NCBI RefSeq assembly: GCF_030867095.1
Contig: NC_081831.1
Span: 63,502,716 to 63,566,715 of the forward strand
Direction: 5' to 3'
Source: Alligator mississippiensis
Taxonomy: Eukaryota > Chordata > Crocodylia > Alligatoridae
Length of the DNA stretch: 64,000 nucleotides
Every line of letters begins with the position of its first letter. Position 1 is the first letter of the stretch. Below the pieces are notes generated by a model. That model ran no database searches and was not told the DNA's origin. It saw only the letters and a list, made by a program, of their open reading frames with translations. This document shows, in pieces, positions 51,280 through 62,803 of the stretch. Both the position numbers and the translations under genes were made by a program.

Positions 51280-51660
51280 AAACTTCGTAGTGTAGATGTA
51301 GCTACAGATAAACTTGCAAAATGCTCCAGTGTAGATGCAGTTACAGCAATATAAAACAGGGGAACCAGAAGAAGGTCATGCCTATGCTAAGAGCAGTTTA
51401 CTGACACAGCGCTATGATATACAGTGCTGGCAATGTGCTTCTCAGATGAACAGTTGTGCTCTGGACCAGCACAATACAACTACACATAGAGCAAAACAAG
51501 CTATGCCAAGAAAAGACTCATTTTGCTGATATAATTCTGTCTACACTAGAGGCTTTTGCCAGCACAGCTATGCTGGTCAGGGACAACACTGCTTTCACAC
51601 CTCACTGATACAACTGTGCCAGCAGAAGTCTGTAGGGCCAGCAGAAGTCCTCACTTAAAG
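51280..51660. mobile_element. TIR-type MITE remnants
   Basis: Repeated tagtgtagatg, ccagtgtagatgcagttaca and ctgtctacactagaggctt, then agcacagctatgctggtca, match edges of reptile DNA-transposon MITEs with tctacac ends. Boundaries uncertain. Confidence 0.4.
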
Positions 51661-51784
51661 TACATCTGAATAAGCACAATTAAATTGGTAGAAGAGCTTC
51701 TATACCAGGGCTCTTCCCAGCATAGCTATTTTGTTTTAAAAAGGGCGTACCCTTACCTAACACAGGTATTCATTAACCTAATAC

Positions 51785-51935
51785 TAGGAAGGACAGACTA
51801 GATCTCATGTGTTGGTTGTAATATGTAATATGCTAGACACTGAGTTGAGGTGTGGTTTCAACAAGCCAAGAGATACAGTAGCAGATGAAGGGAATAGTCC
51901 TGCCCTCATTTTCTATGATTCTATGAGGGGAATGG
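51785..51935 (+). mobile_element. CR1 LINE 3' tip, interrupted
   Basis: aggaaggacagactagatct is followed after about 90 other bases by gtcctgccctcattttct and atgattctatga, the usual CR1 tail. Confidence 0.55.
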
Positions 51936-52854
51936 GACTACCAGGAGCAAAGTCTTTTAGAATATGTTGGAAGAGAGAAAAGGCAAAAATATTAAGCTCT
52001 CTCATATGGGAACACTGCCAGTATCAGGATCACAAATGAGCAAACATGAAACTTTTCTTGAGTAACACTGAATCACTAGCACTGTTTTGGGAACTATGTA
52101 CAGGACCCCAATTTTTTTCTGGAAGCAAATTCTGTTTCTTCAGGGGAAGGAGTTATGGTTATGAACACACAGGCTAGGGCACAGCTATAAAGCTAGCTTT
52201 AACATAATGTAAGAAAAGTATAGTTTTCCCATATCTGGATAGCAGCCCTATAATTTAAACTTGAAAGAAATAATAGAAATGGCAAATCAGGGAAAAAAAG
52301 AAAAAAGAAAAGAACAGTAATAAAATCATAAAATAAAACCACCGTAAACCCACACTGCCTTGCAAAATGACAGCTGCCCCCATGGAAAAGAAATATTCCT
52401 AGAAAATTAAAGTTGTAGTCCACAGAAAATTATTACAAAAAATGGCATAGCTGTATACACCCCTCGAAATCTATTTTAATAGCACTCTTTTATCACATGT
52501 CAGTCAGATATGATATTGCTGGAAATGTTACAAGCTGTATCTGTTGTTCGTAGAGATGCCCAAACTAATAATTAGGACCCAGCCCCCCGTCACTATTTGA
52601 ATCTTGGTCCAAATTGTCTCTATTTTTATGAAGGCTGAGCCAAACTCCAACATCAAACCAGGCAAGGAATTCAGGGCTTGGGTGTAGGGTATTTGAAGGC
52701 TAAATTGAAATAAATCCAAATTTTGCAGTTTGAGCATCTAGCAGGATATGATGAAAAGTCAAGAGGTCAAAACAGGGACAGACAATTCCCATGTTTAATG
52801 CCTCTATTAGACTGTAGGTCAAACTCACACCAGAAATAATGGAATGGAAGGATC

Positions 52855-52975
52855 AGTGAATGAGACTTTAAAAGCTAGACAAGGCAAAGCCCTGACACCC
52901 AAAAGATGGACTGGATAATCTGATAGGTCTCCTCTATCACTACCTTTTTGCTATTCTGTGGATCACATAATTTGT
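52855..52975 (+). mobile_element. Diverged CR1 3' fragment
   Basis: gactttaaaagctagacaag, atggactggataatctgata and ggtctcctctatcac follow the order of a CR1 3' end. Confidence 0.4.
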
Positions 52976-52979
52976 CTCC

Positions 52980-55715
52980 AGAGGCTAAGTGTAGGATTAT
53001 TCCCTGCAGTGTATTGTCCAGTGCTTTGCCCAGTGTGGTATGTGTTCAGAAAGATTACTTCCATTGCTTTTCATTACATGGGGAATTTATAGTTCTTTGC
53101 TTTTGAGTGCTCCCTAGGTCCTTTGCCCAGTTTTATCATGAATGAAGGTTATGTTCAGGCAAAACGACTGATTTTTGAGAGAAAAAATTGGTATCTGAGC
53201 CATTCTGCAGTCCTGCCATGACTTATTTTGAAGGAGTGTTGTTCATTCTGCTTCTGTTGGAAGGCATGTGTTACGTTTGCCGTACCTGTTGTACTGCAGG
53301 GTCTCAAAGTTCATCCTGTGATATATGAGCTGCTAAAGTTCTGCACAATGGGAGGGGAACTCTGGGAAAACTTAAAAGACTCTAATGTAGAAAGTTTTAC
53401 AGAAACATAAGCAATTTTCTTTTGTTAAGTCAGACCTTTTTGCTTTTACAAATCTGGTTTAGATACGTCAAGTGTGAAGCCATAAGATACCACTAATTAA
53501 AGCAGCTGCCTTATTTTCTGTGACTCCCATTTTTTATTAATGAAAAAAGAAAGAAAATTTAAAGTGTCACCCATCATAAACTTCTGAGACTGTGAAGAAC
53601 AATTCCAGCCCACCCATTTCCAAAGTAACAAACTGATGAATGCCACCCCAAAGATAGCACACTTTCCCCTTCCCTTCCAATACAAACACGATCACAGCAG
53701 CACTTGCTTTCTTCTAACAAAAGCTGGAATGAAGAGAACAACTTAACCCTCCCTCAGTAGCAGGAGTTCTGGACCAACATGGAGGCAAATTCCCAAGTCA
53801 GTAGCCCTGCCCTGAAAATATCTATTTCAGTTCTTCAAATCCAATTCTTCAGATCTTTTTATCTGACACCAACAATTGAGACTCCACTTTTCTGGCACAT
53901 GTGAAATAATTTCAGGTAAACAGAAATCAAGGCACAGACATGTGGCACAATGTTATTTTGGGTCTTGAATAACTTGAAAAGACCCAGAATATATTTGCAT
54001 GTGGATAAAGAGGTAAAATTATAGTGGACATAGGACATTTAGGCAAAAAAAAAAAAACAAACCAACCCCAAATCAGAAGAAAATGAGAAAAGAAAAAATA
54101 ACATTTCTCAGCTCTGCCCTCTCACAGATAGCAAATAGTAAATAATAATATAACATCTAACATAAGGGATTTCAAAGAGCTATCCACGATCACACCTAAA
54201 GGATTCTCCTCACCACTGAACTAAAAACAGCTCTAGGGATAATGAACAGCAGCAGCTGGAAGCAAAAAGGGCCCTAAACCTATGGCACAACACTGAGCAG
54301 AGACACTTGGGAAAATCCTCTCTCTAACAAACGTCACCACAAGACCTTTAATTTGCCCATTTAAGGAGCTGTCTGAAAGAACCGACATAGCAAACTAGAT
54401 GGAACTGAATTATCTGCGCTGGAGGGATGAAGGGCTGAGCTTATTCTGTCAGGCATTACACTGGCAGCTTTTGATGTTTCTAAAGTCTCGTTCTGAGCAC
54501 TCAGCCACTGCCCCCTGTTTTGTGGCCAGACTGCATTAATTCTACCAGTGCTAGACATACAGCAAAGCAGCGAGGAGTTCATTAGCAGTCACTGTGATGG
54601 AGTTCCACTGGCAGAGCCCAAGCCATGCCATTTGCTCCATTCTGAAAACCTTTCTTGGGAACTTACAAATAGGCTGACACTAATGAGTTTTAAAACACTT
54701 AGTGAAATTAGATGCCAATTCTTCTGCAGGGCATAGAATACCATCTCTCCTGAATATGCCACTTTCTTTTTGATGGATTCATGCATATATCAATAAGGAA
54801 ATGACACCTATTATGTGTGAGTTTCCAAAACTCATCAATGTGGCTGTATTTCCTCTTCCCTTTGGCTAAAGCTCATTGAAGCCCCAGGGTATGAACTAAC
54901 TACTCTCTCCTCTGTAGCAATCAGATGTGTATTTCTAGCATTATGGTACCAGAGACAGGACCTTCATTTCAGGAACAGGTACTGAAAGTATCTCACACAG
55001 GTCAAGGAATCTATTAACAGCATGTTTAGATTATTCAATATGGGCCAAACCTGAAGTACTTACTCTGTTCTCATTCTGTCCTTATTCACATCCAACTCTT
55101 CAATGATGATAGTGGGAGGTCTTCAGGATTTGACTCAACAAATATTAATCTTTGTAGTACCAAATCCTATATGTAAAGGCATCGAATCATTATGTCACTT
55201 GATTTTTCAAAACTCACTGAAAGGTTCCTGTAGGATTGCTTAAATTTCATTCCAACAAGATACATACAAGAGCATAAAAGTGTAGTGACAGACCCATCTG
55301 CTGGTCCATGTATTCCAATTCCCTACTCCCAGCAGTACATGCTAGAGCAGGGTGGCCAACCTGCAGCACGTGTGTTACAAGTGGGCATGGGCAGCCTTTG
55401 TGGCAGATCAGAGAAGGGACAGCCAGATAGGACAGGAAGCAGAAAACAGAGCTGCAGATTGGGAAAGGAAAGGGGAATGGAGTGGCACTCTGGGAGAGTG
55501 CGGGGCTGATTTGTGGCTTGCTTGCCAAATAGGTTGGCCCCCACTGAGCTAGAGGATGACAAATATTTAACCCATTACAGCTGGACACTATGAACAGGGA
55601 AAATGTCCCTTACTACTCCCTACAGGCAATCAAATTATACTAAACAATTATTAGAGGTTATCAAACCAAGTCCATCTTTTCATTTGATTAGTTATTCAGT
55701 CACTCCACACAACCG
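52980..55715. other. Intronic stretch
   Basis: No named repeat or accepted exon. An A-rich tract lies near 54045. A minus-strand exon-like piece ending at AGA|gtaagt (55064) was rejected on phase. Confidence 0.3.
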
Positions 55716-55719
55716 ACAC

Positions 55720-55883
55720 CTGAATGTTCAGTGGCAACTTTGCAAGCGGAACAACTATGGAATCAGGTCCTAAAATCTTAGTTACAATATTCTTTTCTTT
55801 ATGACCTCCTATGACAATTATTCTACAGGCTGCCTCAAGAAGCTGTTTCCTTTTTTTAGTTGCAAATAGACCGTCCTTCTTAC
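55720..55883 (-). CDS. Internal coding exon of the same minus-strand gene
   Basis: The acceptor follows a long pyrimidine run (ctcttctctttcacctg then tctcctaatcttaag). The exon is 164 bases: two bases completing a glycine codon begun by exon 60607-60723, then 54 codons. The peptide includes KKRKQLLEAACRIIV, GGHKEKN and GPDSIVVPLAKLPLN. It ends CAG|gtgtcg; this donor is weak after +2, so the true 3' border may differ, although the frame stays open and enters exon 50558-50670 in phase 0. A degraded copy of its acceptor and first bases lies upstream in the intron (56068-56175). Confidence 0.58.
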
Positions 55884-56067
55884 CTTAAGATTAGGAGACA
55901 GGTGAAAGAGAAGAGACTGGTCAGTTTTCTATTCTGTTCATATTTCTGAATAAACCAATCAGGACTTCTCTACAGATATGAACAAACAAATACATTACAG
56001 TAAGCTAGAAAGATGTGGGACAGTACAGCTGACACACCATTAACTGTTTATTATTTTAAGAACAAAA

Positions 56068-56175
56068 ATTATCTTCTTTCCTAGCTGCAAATATACTGCC
56101 CTTTCTTTTTACTTTAAGATTATGGAACAGAGAAAAGAAGAATAGTTGGTCAGTTTTATATAAAACTGTGCAGTT
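56068..56175 (-). pseudogene. Degraded partial duplicate of exon 55720-55883 and its acceptor
   Basis: The plus-strand segment 55848-55945 (the pyrimidine tract, acceptor and first coding bases of the exon, continuing into the intron) is repeated with visible divergence at 56068-56175. Shared blocks include tgcaaata, taccttaagatta/tactttaagatta and tggtcagtttt. The copy's frame is lost a few codons in. It looks like a local duplication inside the intron that did not keep a usable exon. This is a host-gene fragment, not a mobile element. Confidence 0.45.
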
Positions 56176-56179
56176 CATA

Positions 56180-58490
56180 CAGCTAGGATAGGGAGCAAGA
56201 TTCTGGTCTGGTCTAAAGGGTAGCAACAGAATAGCTCACAAACTCTTGACTGCATAATCTCTCCTGTTAGTGATGTGAGTCAGCAAAGGTCAGCTTGACT
56301 CTCAGATCCCCTGCTGAATTTGCATCTGGCAGTTATGAAAAAGAAAATCCCATCCTTCTTCAGATAGAGGAACGAACAAGACATCATAACCATAAAAACC
56401 CCACCAAGCCACGCTTAGAATCTCTGTCCAGAATAGAGCCACAATGAACCTTGGAGAAAATGTTTGTATTTTGCTCTGTAGAATACAGTGGAAAAAACAG
56501 TGGGTGGATTCCAGCAGGCCAACAAAGATGCCGTTCTGTGTAAATATCTCACTCCAACCACTCAGTTCCTAACCTCACAGGATTCCAAAGTCCATAACTT
56601 CATTTAGCATGCCAGCTGCTTCCACTTCGGATACGGTGACAGCAGGCAGCGTGAAACTGACATGACTTGGAGACAGCCCAGTTTTATTTTAAGACAATAT
56701 TTTATATATATATGCAGCACACAAGAAAACTAAGTTGAAAGAACATTATTCAGGTTGCAAAGTCAAGCACTCAAAAGTTAGGACATGCCCAAATGAAAGT
56801 GGCCTCTGATGCTTTAGTTCTGGCCCTTGTGTATATGCATCAGACAATCACATTTCAGGACCTTGAGTTAGGCATCCAGACAATGAGATGCACACAACTC
56901 ATGGCTGTTTATGGTCCCCATCCTAGTACTAATCCCACTCCCCTTGTTCAGCCATTGTTTCCTTCCCAAAGCATTGTTCAATGTCTCTCTCCCATGGGTG
57001 CCAACAGTCACCTTATTTCCCCTGCCTATTTCCCATGAACCTGATGATTCTGAACCTCAATCTGCCTCCTTGACCTCTTCTTCCAATCTCACTGTCTACC
57101 CTTCTCATAACTAATTTCCCAGTCCCCTATCAACACAGTACCTAGCTCCCAATCCTAGGACTGAGCCTGTCCCAGCCTTGCCCTACATCAGTTCCCAATC
57201 CCAGTGTCCCTCTCCTCCCTGTCAAACTGTGGTGCTAGTTTCCCCCAAGCATCTTGCCCCAATCTACTTCCTCCACCTGATCCTACATGTTGTTGGAACC
57301 TAGCAGGGATGGTCACTGGAAGCGCAAGGAAGACAGGTTTCCTGCCATTAATTCACATAGCCAAACTCAACAGAAGCCAAGAGACGCATAGAAAGTCCTG
57401 TTCAGCTCTATGATCTCCACAGTAGTTAGCTGCTAAAACGTAAGTCTCTATTAAGCATGAGCAAACTATGATTTTTCCAAGACTTAAAACGGATGGTTTT
57501 AAATGAGAATGGCAAAATCAAATCATTGACACAGAGGCCATGCTCTATGCACATACTGAATATCAGGTCCCTGTTTCAAAGGTTGGTGGTGCTAGAGCTT
57601 TTCAAAACAAAGGTCACCCAGATTTTTTTTTGGCAAGACAATACATTTTTTCCCAGCCTCATTCTCAGAAATGGGAAAGCCATTTTTAAAACACTTTCCA
57701 GAAAAACTTTAGCCCAAGGCAGAGACATCTGCCATAGAGTAGTTAAAGTTTGGCAAACTTATGAACAGCTAGCAGCATGTGAATGGGACATGCTGGGCAG
57801 CTTTAATAGTAGATGACGTTACCCTATAATTGGCCAAGTGATATGAGTGCCTCCGCTCAATCTGATGGCACTTCTCTGTTTATCTGCTTGTCTGGCAGGC
57901 AGTAATTTTTGAATGCCACATCCAATCCATTTCAAAATGTCTGGGAATTTTCTAGGTAGAACCCTATTGATTTTAGTGAAAACTGGAAAATCAGAAAAGG
58001 GAAATGGGGGACACATGGAGCTCTGGCATGGTAAGGGGAGAAAGAGATATGATAGTTGAGGATCAAGGCCTGGACAATCTTTCCTAGTGGTTAGGACCTA
58101 GAGAACATGGCTGAAAGGCAGTAGCAGGTTCCAACTCAAAAGCCAAAATCAGTAGCCAAGAACTGAAGTCAAAAGCCAGGAGTCTGGAACAGGAGGTTAG
58201 GGTTAGGCTACACAGAAGCTGAAAGCAAGACAAACCTAGGAAGCAATGCAGGGAAAAGAAGACAGACTTTGAAAGCTATCAGGAACCAAGGCAGAATCAT
58301 AGCCTTCTAATAAGCTGAAGTTCAGCTGAGGGTGCTGATCCTGAAGCTCAGCTGCCTGCAGCCAATAGGCCAGTCAAGAACATTGGGACCCATCAGGAGT
58401 CAACAGCGCCTGGCTAGGCCTTAATTTGGGTGCAAGACCTCAACCCTCACACCAAAGGGGAAAAGGGTCCACAGAGACCCTGTCATGTCA
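56180..58490. other. Intronic stretch
   Basis: No named repeat recognised. The minus-strand open frame 57819-58016 follows a strong pyrimidine tract but is not needed by the frame of the gene. Confidence 0.3.
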
Positions 58491-58559
58491 AAAAGAGACA
58501 ATTAGCTACAGTGTACATTTGCATCACACAGGGCACAAGTACAATTACATCTGAATAAA

Positions 58560-59965
58560 CTCTAGAGAAGTTTGTGCCAGAGTTTATTGCTCCCAGGCAT
58601 AGTGTTTATACATGTGCCTGAGACCACAGCATGTTAAGCTGGGGCAGTGAAACCCCGGCTGGCATGGGGCCCTGAGGTTCAGCCTGCCACTCCAGAGCTG
58701 CTCCCCACGGCTCAGCTTGCTGCAGAGGGGCTGGCTGGGGAATGAGGGTGCTATAGCTTGTGGCTAGCTGGCAGGCAGCCCCCACGCTGTAGCACACTCA
58801 TCCCCCAGGCAGCCCCATTACCATCTACGCATGCATTGCAGTGGAGTAAATAACTCCACTGTAAAATACTACTTGGGTCAGGCAGTACTAACTGACTGTG
58901 GAGTTAATAGCTCCACACATGTAGACAGTAACACTTTAGTGCAGATCCAATAAGGCAACTCAACAGTAAGTGTGTTGTATAGATGCCCCCACTGGCTCCC
59001 CAATGTGGACACTCTTATTGCAGCTTAAGTACTTGGCCATACAGGAAAATAAGTCCAGAGTAAGTGAAATAGTGAGTTTAAAGCACACTAGCTCCTGCTC
59101 ACTACCTTACCATGTAGCAACATTGCCTTGTTGCAGCATAAGGACTTGGCCATACAGGAAAATAAGTCCAGAGTAAGTGAAATAGTGAGTTTAAAGCACA
59201 CTACCTACTGCTCACTCCCTTGCCATGTAGCCATTCTGAGTGTGTCTCCATTGACCCTCAGTGTTGGCCTTACTCAGCCCAGGTCACATGAGCTGCTTCT
59301 CCTAATCTATAGCTTATTTTGTAGCCCACACTGACTGACAATCATCCATATTGTGTGCTTCCTGCACAAAGCCCCTCTAGGTCTCAGTCAGCATATTACA
59401 TGTCTCCCCTTCTGTGCTTGGCTCCAATTTTGGATCATGGGGCTCCAATTGTGGATCACAGAAAATGAGTTGCAGAGGAGCTGGAAGTCGGGAGCAGAGA
59501 GTGGGATTGCGGCTGACTGTGTGACTGTCTGTGTTTGTGGCCTGCAGCACCTGAATGAGTTCCAAATATAGTGCAGGCAGGGGCATGGCATGCTCAGACT
59601 CAAACCACAAAGTTTAGCTGAGCATCTGGAGTGAGGTCAGACTGTTGCTTGGATTAAATTTAGCACTTTTTGGTGTAGATGGCTGGGGGCGTGGGCTTCA
59701 GGGCAACTTTAAGGTCAACCCTAACTAGCAATATACCCAAGAGTGCCTTAATGTAATGCAAATAACTTCATCTGCAAAGCATAGAAAAGTAGGGCAGACC
59801 AAAGGCTTGTGTATGTGGGGACATTACTGTGAAATAAGTGTATGAGTTTACAGCACACTGGCTAGCACACACAAACTCTTTGCATCAACCCTGTTAATGA
59901 GTAATAAGTGTGAGACAGCATACTCCTTTTCAGATTAACGAAGGTACAAAAGTCTAGTGAAGACA
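58560..59965. mobile_element. Cluster of MITE-like ends
   Basis: Contains ccatctacgcatgcattgc, ctccacacatgtagacag and, at 59950-59970, the inverted end agacataccc. These resemble the tctacac-type termini elsewhere in the window. Probably two or more overlapping elements. Confidence 0.4.
59018..59243. repeat. Two-copy tandem duplication, 113-base period
   Basis: The block from ttattgcagc-like text through acttggccatacaggaaaat, gtgagtttaaagcacacta and tgctcact occurs twice in direct order, offset by 113 bases (ccatacagg at 59037 and 59150), with few differences. Recent local duplication. Confidence 0.85.
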
Positions 59966-60606
59966 TACCCTTCAAATAAGAGAACTGTACTCAAAGTGTA
60001 TAGTTCTATTAATTGCCCACTTTACAAGCACTCAGAATGACTGAAAGATAGATAAAACCCTCTTTGTTCTTCCCATGTTGAAAATCCACTAACACAGACA
60101 CTAATTCATATAGTGATATCCACAGGTATCTGTGAAAAATGTGGCTACCTCTACAGACAAGAGCAACCTGTAGAGGCCCTGCTATGGTCCTCCAAAAATT
60201 CTGGGTCCTCAAAAATGATGCATTATACAAATACAGCAAGGTTGGATCTACCACATATTGCACAATGTAATTATGGTGCATTAATAAGGTAGTTTAAAAG
60301 ATTAGCCTTCTTGATAATCACAGACAGACAGTAGCTTTCAAATAACAAGTCTGATATCCTCAAGAAGGACCTTTTTGAAAGTGTATTTCATTGTGACCCA
60401 GGAAACATGATGGGTAGCATCCCATAAGGGCAAAAGTACAATGTTTCTATGACAGGTCAGAAAAGTGAAGCCCAGGTGAAGAACTCGGGAATCTAGGAGT
60501 TCATATAAAGGAAGTAAAAATGTTGACCTTTTGCACTCAAATGTTATGGTGATGGGTGAAGAATTGATAAAGGAATGATAAGTGCAGTCCAGAGCAGTAG
60601 ACTTAC

Positions 60607-60723
60607 CAGAGCTCATTTTTCCAATAGTCATTTCAGACAAAGTAGCTCCCTGCAGACACATCCCATTCATAGCTAGGTTCCAGGCAATCCTACAGTAAAG
60701 GCAAGCAGCAGTTGTAGTTTTCT
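60607..60723 (-). CDS. Internal coding exon of the same minus-strand gene
   Basis: The acceptor is a clean polypyrimidine tract (tatctcctttcctttcaac + ag). The exon is 117 bases, symmetric in phase 1-1, and ends in CTG|gtaagt, a consensus donor. The peptide contains AACLYCRIAWNLAMNG followed by MCLQGATLSEMTIGKMSS. The first part resembles a helical tetratricopeptide-like repeat; this is an impression, not a domain hit. It splices in frame to exon 55720-55883 across a 4.7-kb intron. With its strong sites at both ends it is among the best supported exons. Confidence 0.6.
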
Positions 60724-60785
60724 CTGTTGAAAGGAAAGGAGATAGTCATCTTTAGATTTGCCAGCTGATGGTTAGGGCCTCATAC

Positions 60786-60973
60786 CCTCTGAAAGGGTCT
60801 CTATTTTATATTTAAAAAGAAAATCAGAAAAAAAATCCCACCATGGATACAAAGGAAGATATGTATGGTGCATAGAAGTCCATTTATAGGAGAACTCATC
60901 TGCTTTACTAGCTATGTGAAATGAGAGCTTTCGTCCAGAGACATGATCTGTGTTTAAATTTAACCAGTTTTCT
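60786..60973 (-). CDS. Internal coding exon of the same minus-strand gene
   Basis: A strong pyrimidine tract (ttttattgtttctcttgcc then tcatag) precedes a 188-base exon of one base, 62 codons and one base. The peptide begins ENWLNLNTDHVSGRK and later reads WWDFFSDFLFKYK. The donor AGG|gtatga leaves G, which with AG of the next exon gives glutamate. The resulting intron is only 62 bases, short for a vertebrate. An alternative donor TA|gtaaag at 60908-60907 would give a 65-base exon (60909-60973) in the same phase. The long form is preferred because the reading frame stays open and protein-like. Confidence 0.48.
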
Positions 60974-61419
60974 CTATGAGGCAAGAGAAACAATAAAAGA
61001 AAATCCAAGAAATGACAAAGTTGGTGCTGGCAGAGATCTATTCTGGGATTACTCTGGGTCATTTCTGAAAACATGTCAGATACTTTAACAGTTCTGACCT
61101 TTGCAATATAGCAGTGTTAAACAAGACGTACCTATTCTACATACATTAGAAAGCTCTTATTTCTGCATTCCAGGGTGTACATTATTTGATCCATGATTTG
61201 TTTGATAGTTTTTCTGATCTTTCCAAAATCCTTAACAGAGTTAAGGATAGACAATTAGGTACTTATACATTCATACAGCGGTACCTTGGCAGTTGCTCTC
61301 AGTGGATTCATTCCAAATTTATATAGAGATTGCTGAAATCAAAATCTGCTCCTTTATCTCACAGGGGTATAGATAATGCAATAAGAAGACATCAGAGGAA
61401 ACCAGACCTGTTTTTATGG

Positions 61420-61970
61420 TAGAAACATAGGAATTACCATACTGGATCAGATCACAGTCCCTCTAGTTCAGTATTCTTATCCTGACACTGGCAAACTCCA
61501 AATGTTTCAGAGAAAGGTACGTTAAACAAGGCAATGGAAAAGCAATGAATAACCTGCCCAAAGGGAAACGCTCTTTCTAACCAGTGTCAGGCAGTTACTT
61601 GCTTAAGATCTGATGCATGAGAATTTAAAACTCTTATGAAACATTTCCAAAATTATCCTTTTACATTACTGTACTTTCTTTAACTATGGATGCTCGCTAT
61701 CCCATTGTGAATGTTGAATCCTTCTTTGAATCCTACTAAGCTCTCAGCTTTAATGATATCTTGTAGTGAGGGCATAGCCCTTCACATTCATTGAATGTCT
61801 CCTTGTTCTTGTTTTATGACATGGAACAATTAAGAGCTCCTGATTTACTCTCTATATAGTATTCAATATGTTGTATAAGCTCTATCAAGTTCCTTCTTAT
61901 TTGCTTCTTTCTTGAAACAAACAGTTTCCAATATTTCCCTCTTTTCTCATATAGAATACCATGAATACCC
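61420..61970 (-). mobile_element. Old CR1-type LINE fragment
   Basis: aaacataggaattaccatac, tggatcagatcacagtccc, then gaatcctactaagctctca and agctctatcaagttccttc follow the order of the common amniote CR1 3' region. Diverged; intronic to the minus-strand gene. Confidence 0.7.
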
Positions 61971-62079
61971 ATTCACAATATAACACTTCTTGTCAGAACA
62001 ATATGCTGATAACTTTCAATCAACAATTTATTGGAAAATTCTTGGTAGTGTAAGAGTGATGTTGTAGCTGTGATGGCCC

Positions 62080-62261
62080 AGAGGCAAGGATTTTTTAAGG
62101 TGATATATTTAATTGGACCAACTATGTAGTTGGGATAAAGTTAGACAAACTTTTGAATGACCCTGATGATGGATGTCTTACATTTGAAAACTTGTCCAAC
62201 TTTATCCCAGCTACACAATTGGTCCAATAAAAGATATCACCCTAAGAAATCCTTGTCTCTT
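62080..62261. mobile_element. Palindromic MITE
   Basis: Arms 62085-62157 and 62181-62255 are inverted copies (ttggaccaactatgtagttg versus complement ttggaccaattgtgtagctg; gggataaagtt in both) with a loop of about 23 bases. Matches a widespread amniote repeat whose ends read ggtccaataaaagatatcac. Lies in an intron. Confidence 0.75.
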
Positions 62262-62384
62262 TGTAAAGACACCCAAAACCCTCTCCGTGTTTTGTGACCA
62301 GTAAACGCTCATTTAAAGATAAAGATGATAATACATGTGGTGGCAGCTTGGAGAGAAGCATTTTTTTGCACTATGTAGTCTTAC

Positions 62385-62453
62385 AGAAGTAGAAGATAAA
62401 CTAATTGTTCAATGACATTAGTTCTATGTCTACCAATAAAATCAAGTTTTCTC
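62385..62453 (-). CDS. Possible short coding exon of the same gene
   Basis: The acceptor follows tttggttctctcattggta + ccaag. The 69-base exon has one completing base, 22 codons and two bases, and a donor TCT|gtaaga. Its phases link exon 62583-62803 (leaves TG, giving TGG) to exon 60786-60973 (needs two bases; CT + A = leucine). Without it those two exons would join through a stop codon. The peptide includes GRHRTNVIEQLVYLLL. Short length and a mediocre donor keep this tentative. Confidence 0.3.
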
Positions 62454-62582
62454 CTTGGTACCAATGAGAGAACCAAACAAGCAGTACAATCCACAGAAAC
62501 TTTTTACACAACCTGTTGTTATTTCATTATGTTTGGCAACAAATCTTAGCTCTTCCCATGCAGTCAATATTTATAACTTTAC

Positions 62583-62803
62583 CAGATGAAGTGGAGATTT
62601 GATGGCCTGCTTTGGATGAGAAATTTAGCTTTCAGTGATTCTTTTTTTAATGTACGTCTGTTCAGTTTTGGATTCCAATAGTTTCTATATAAAGCAGGAA
62701 TGATAAGGAAACCTATATTTCTTTCCTTCATGTACAAAGGTGAAACAGTAACCATTACACCTGAAGGGTATTCTACTTGAATTTTTACATAATGAGATAT
62801 CAC
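62583..62803 (-). CDS. Probable internal coding exon of the same gene
   Basis: The minus-strand acceptor follows ctttcattgttgtcaag. The 221-base exon is open in phase 0 and ends ATCTG|gtaaag. The peptide has an alternating beta-strand look (EYPSGVMVTVSPLY) followed by a basic segment (NPKLNRRTLKKESLK). Another frame of the same bases is also open for a long way, which weakens the call. It would be the most upstream well-defined exon in the window. Family not recognised. Confidence 0.4.

Noticed and set aside
52200-52260. Minus-strand exon-like piece after tattatttctttcaag
   Set aside because: Its phase conflicts with the 0-0 join of exons 55720-55883 and 50558-50670.
55064-55115. Minus-strand piece with consensus donor AGA|gtaagt and an acidic peptide
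   Set aside because: No pyrimidine tract at the acceptor and the phase does not fit between neighbouring exons.
57819-58016. Minus-strand frame after tttcccttttctgattttccag
   Set aside because: Exons 60607-60723 and 55720-55883 join in frame without it, and it has no suitable donor.
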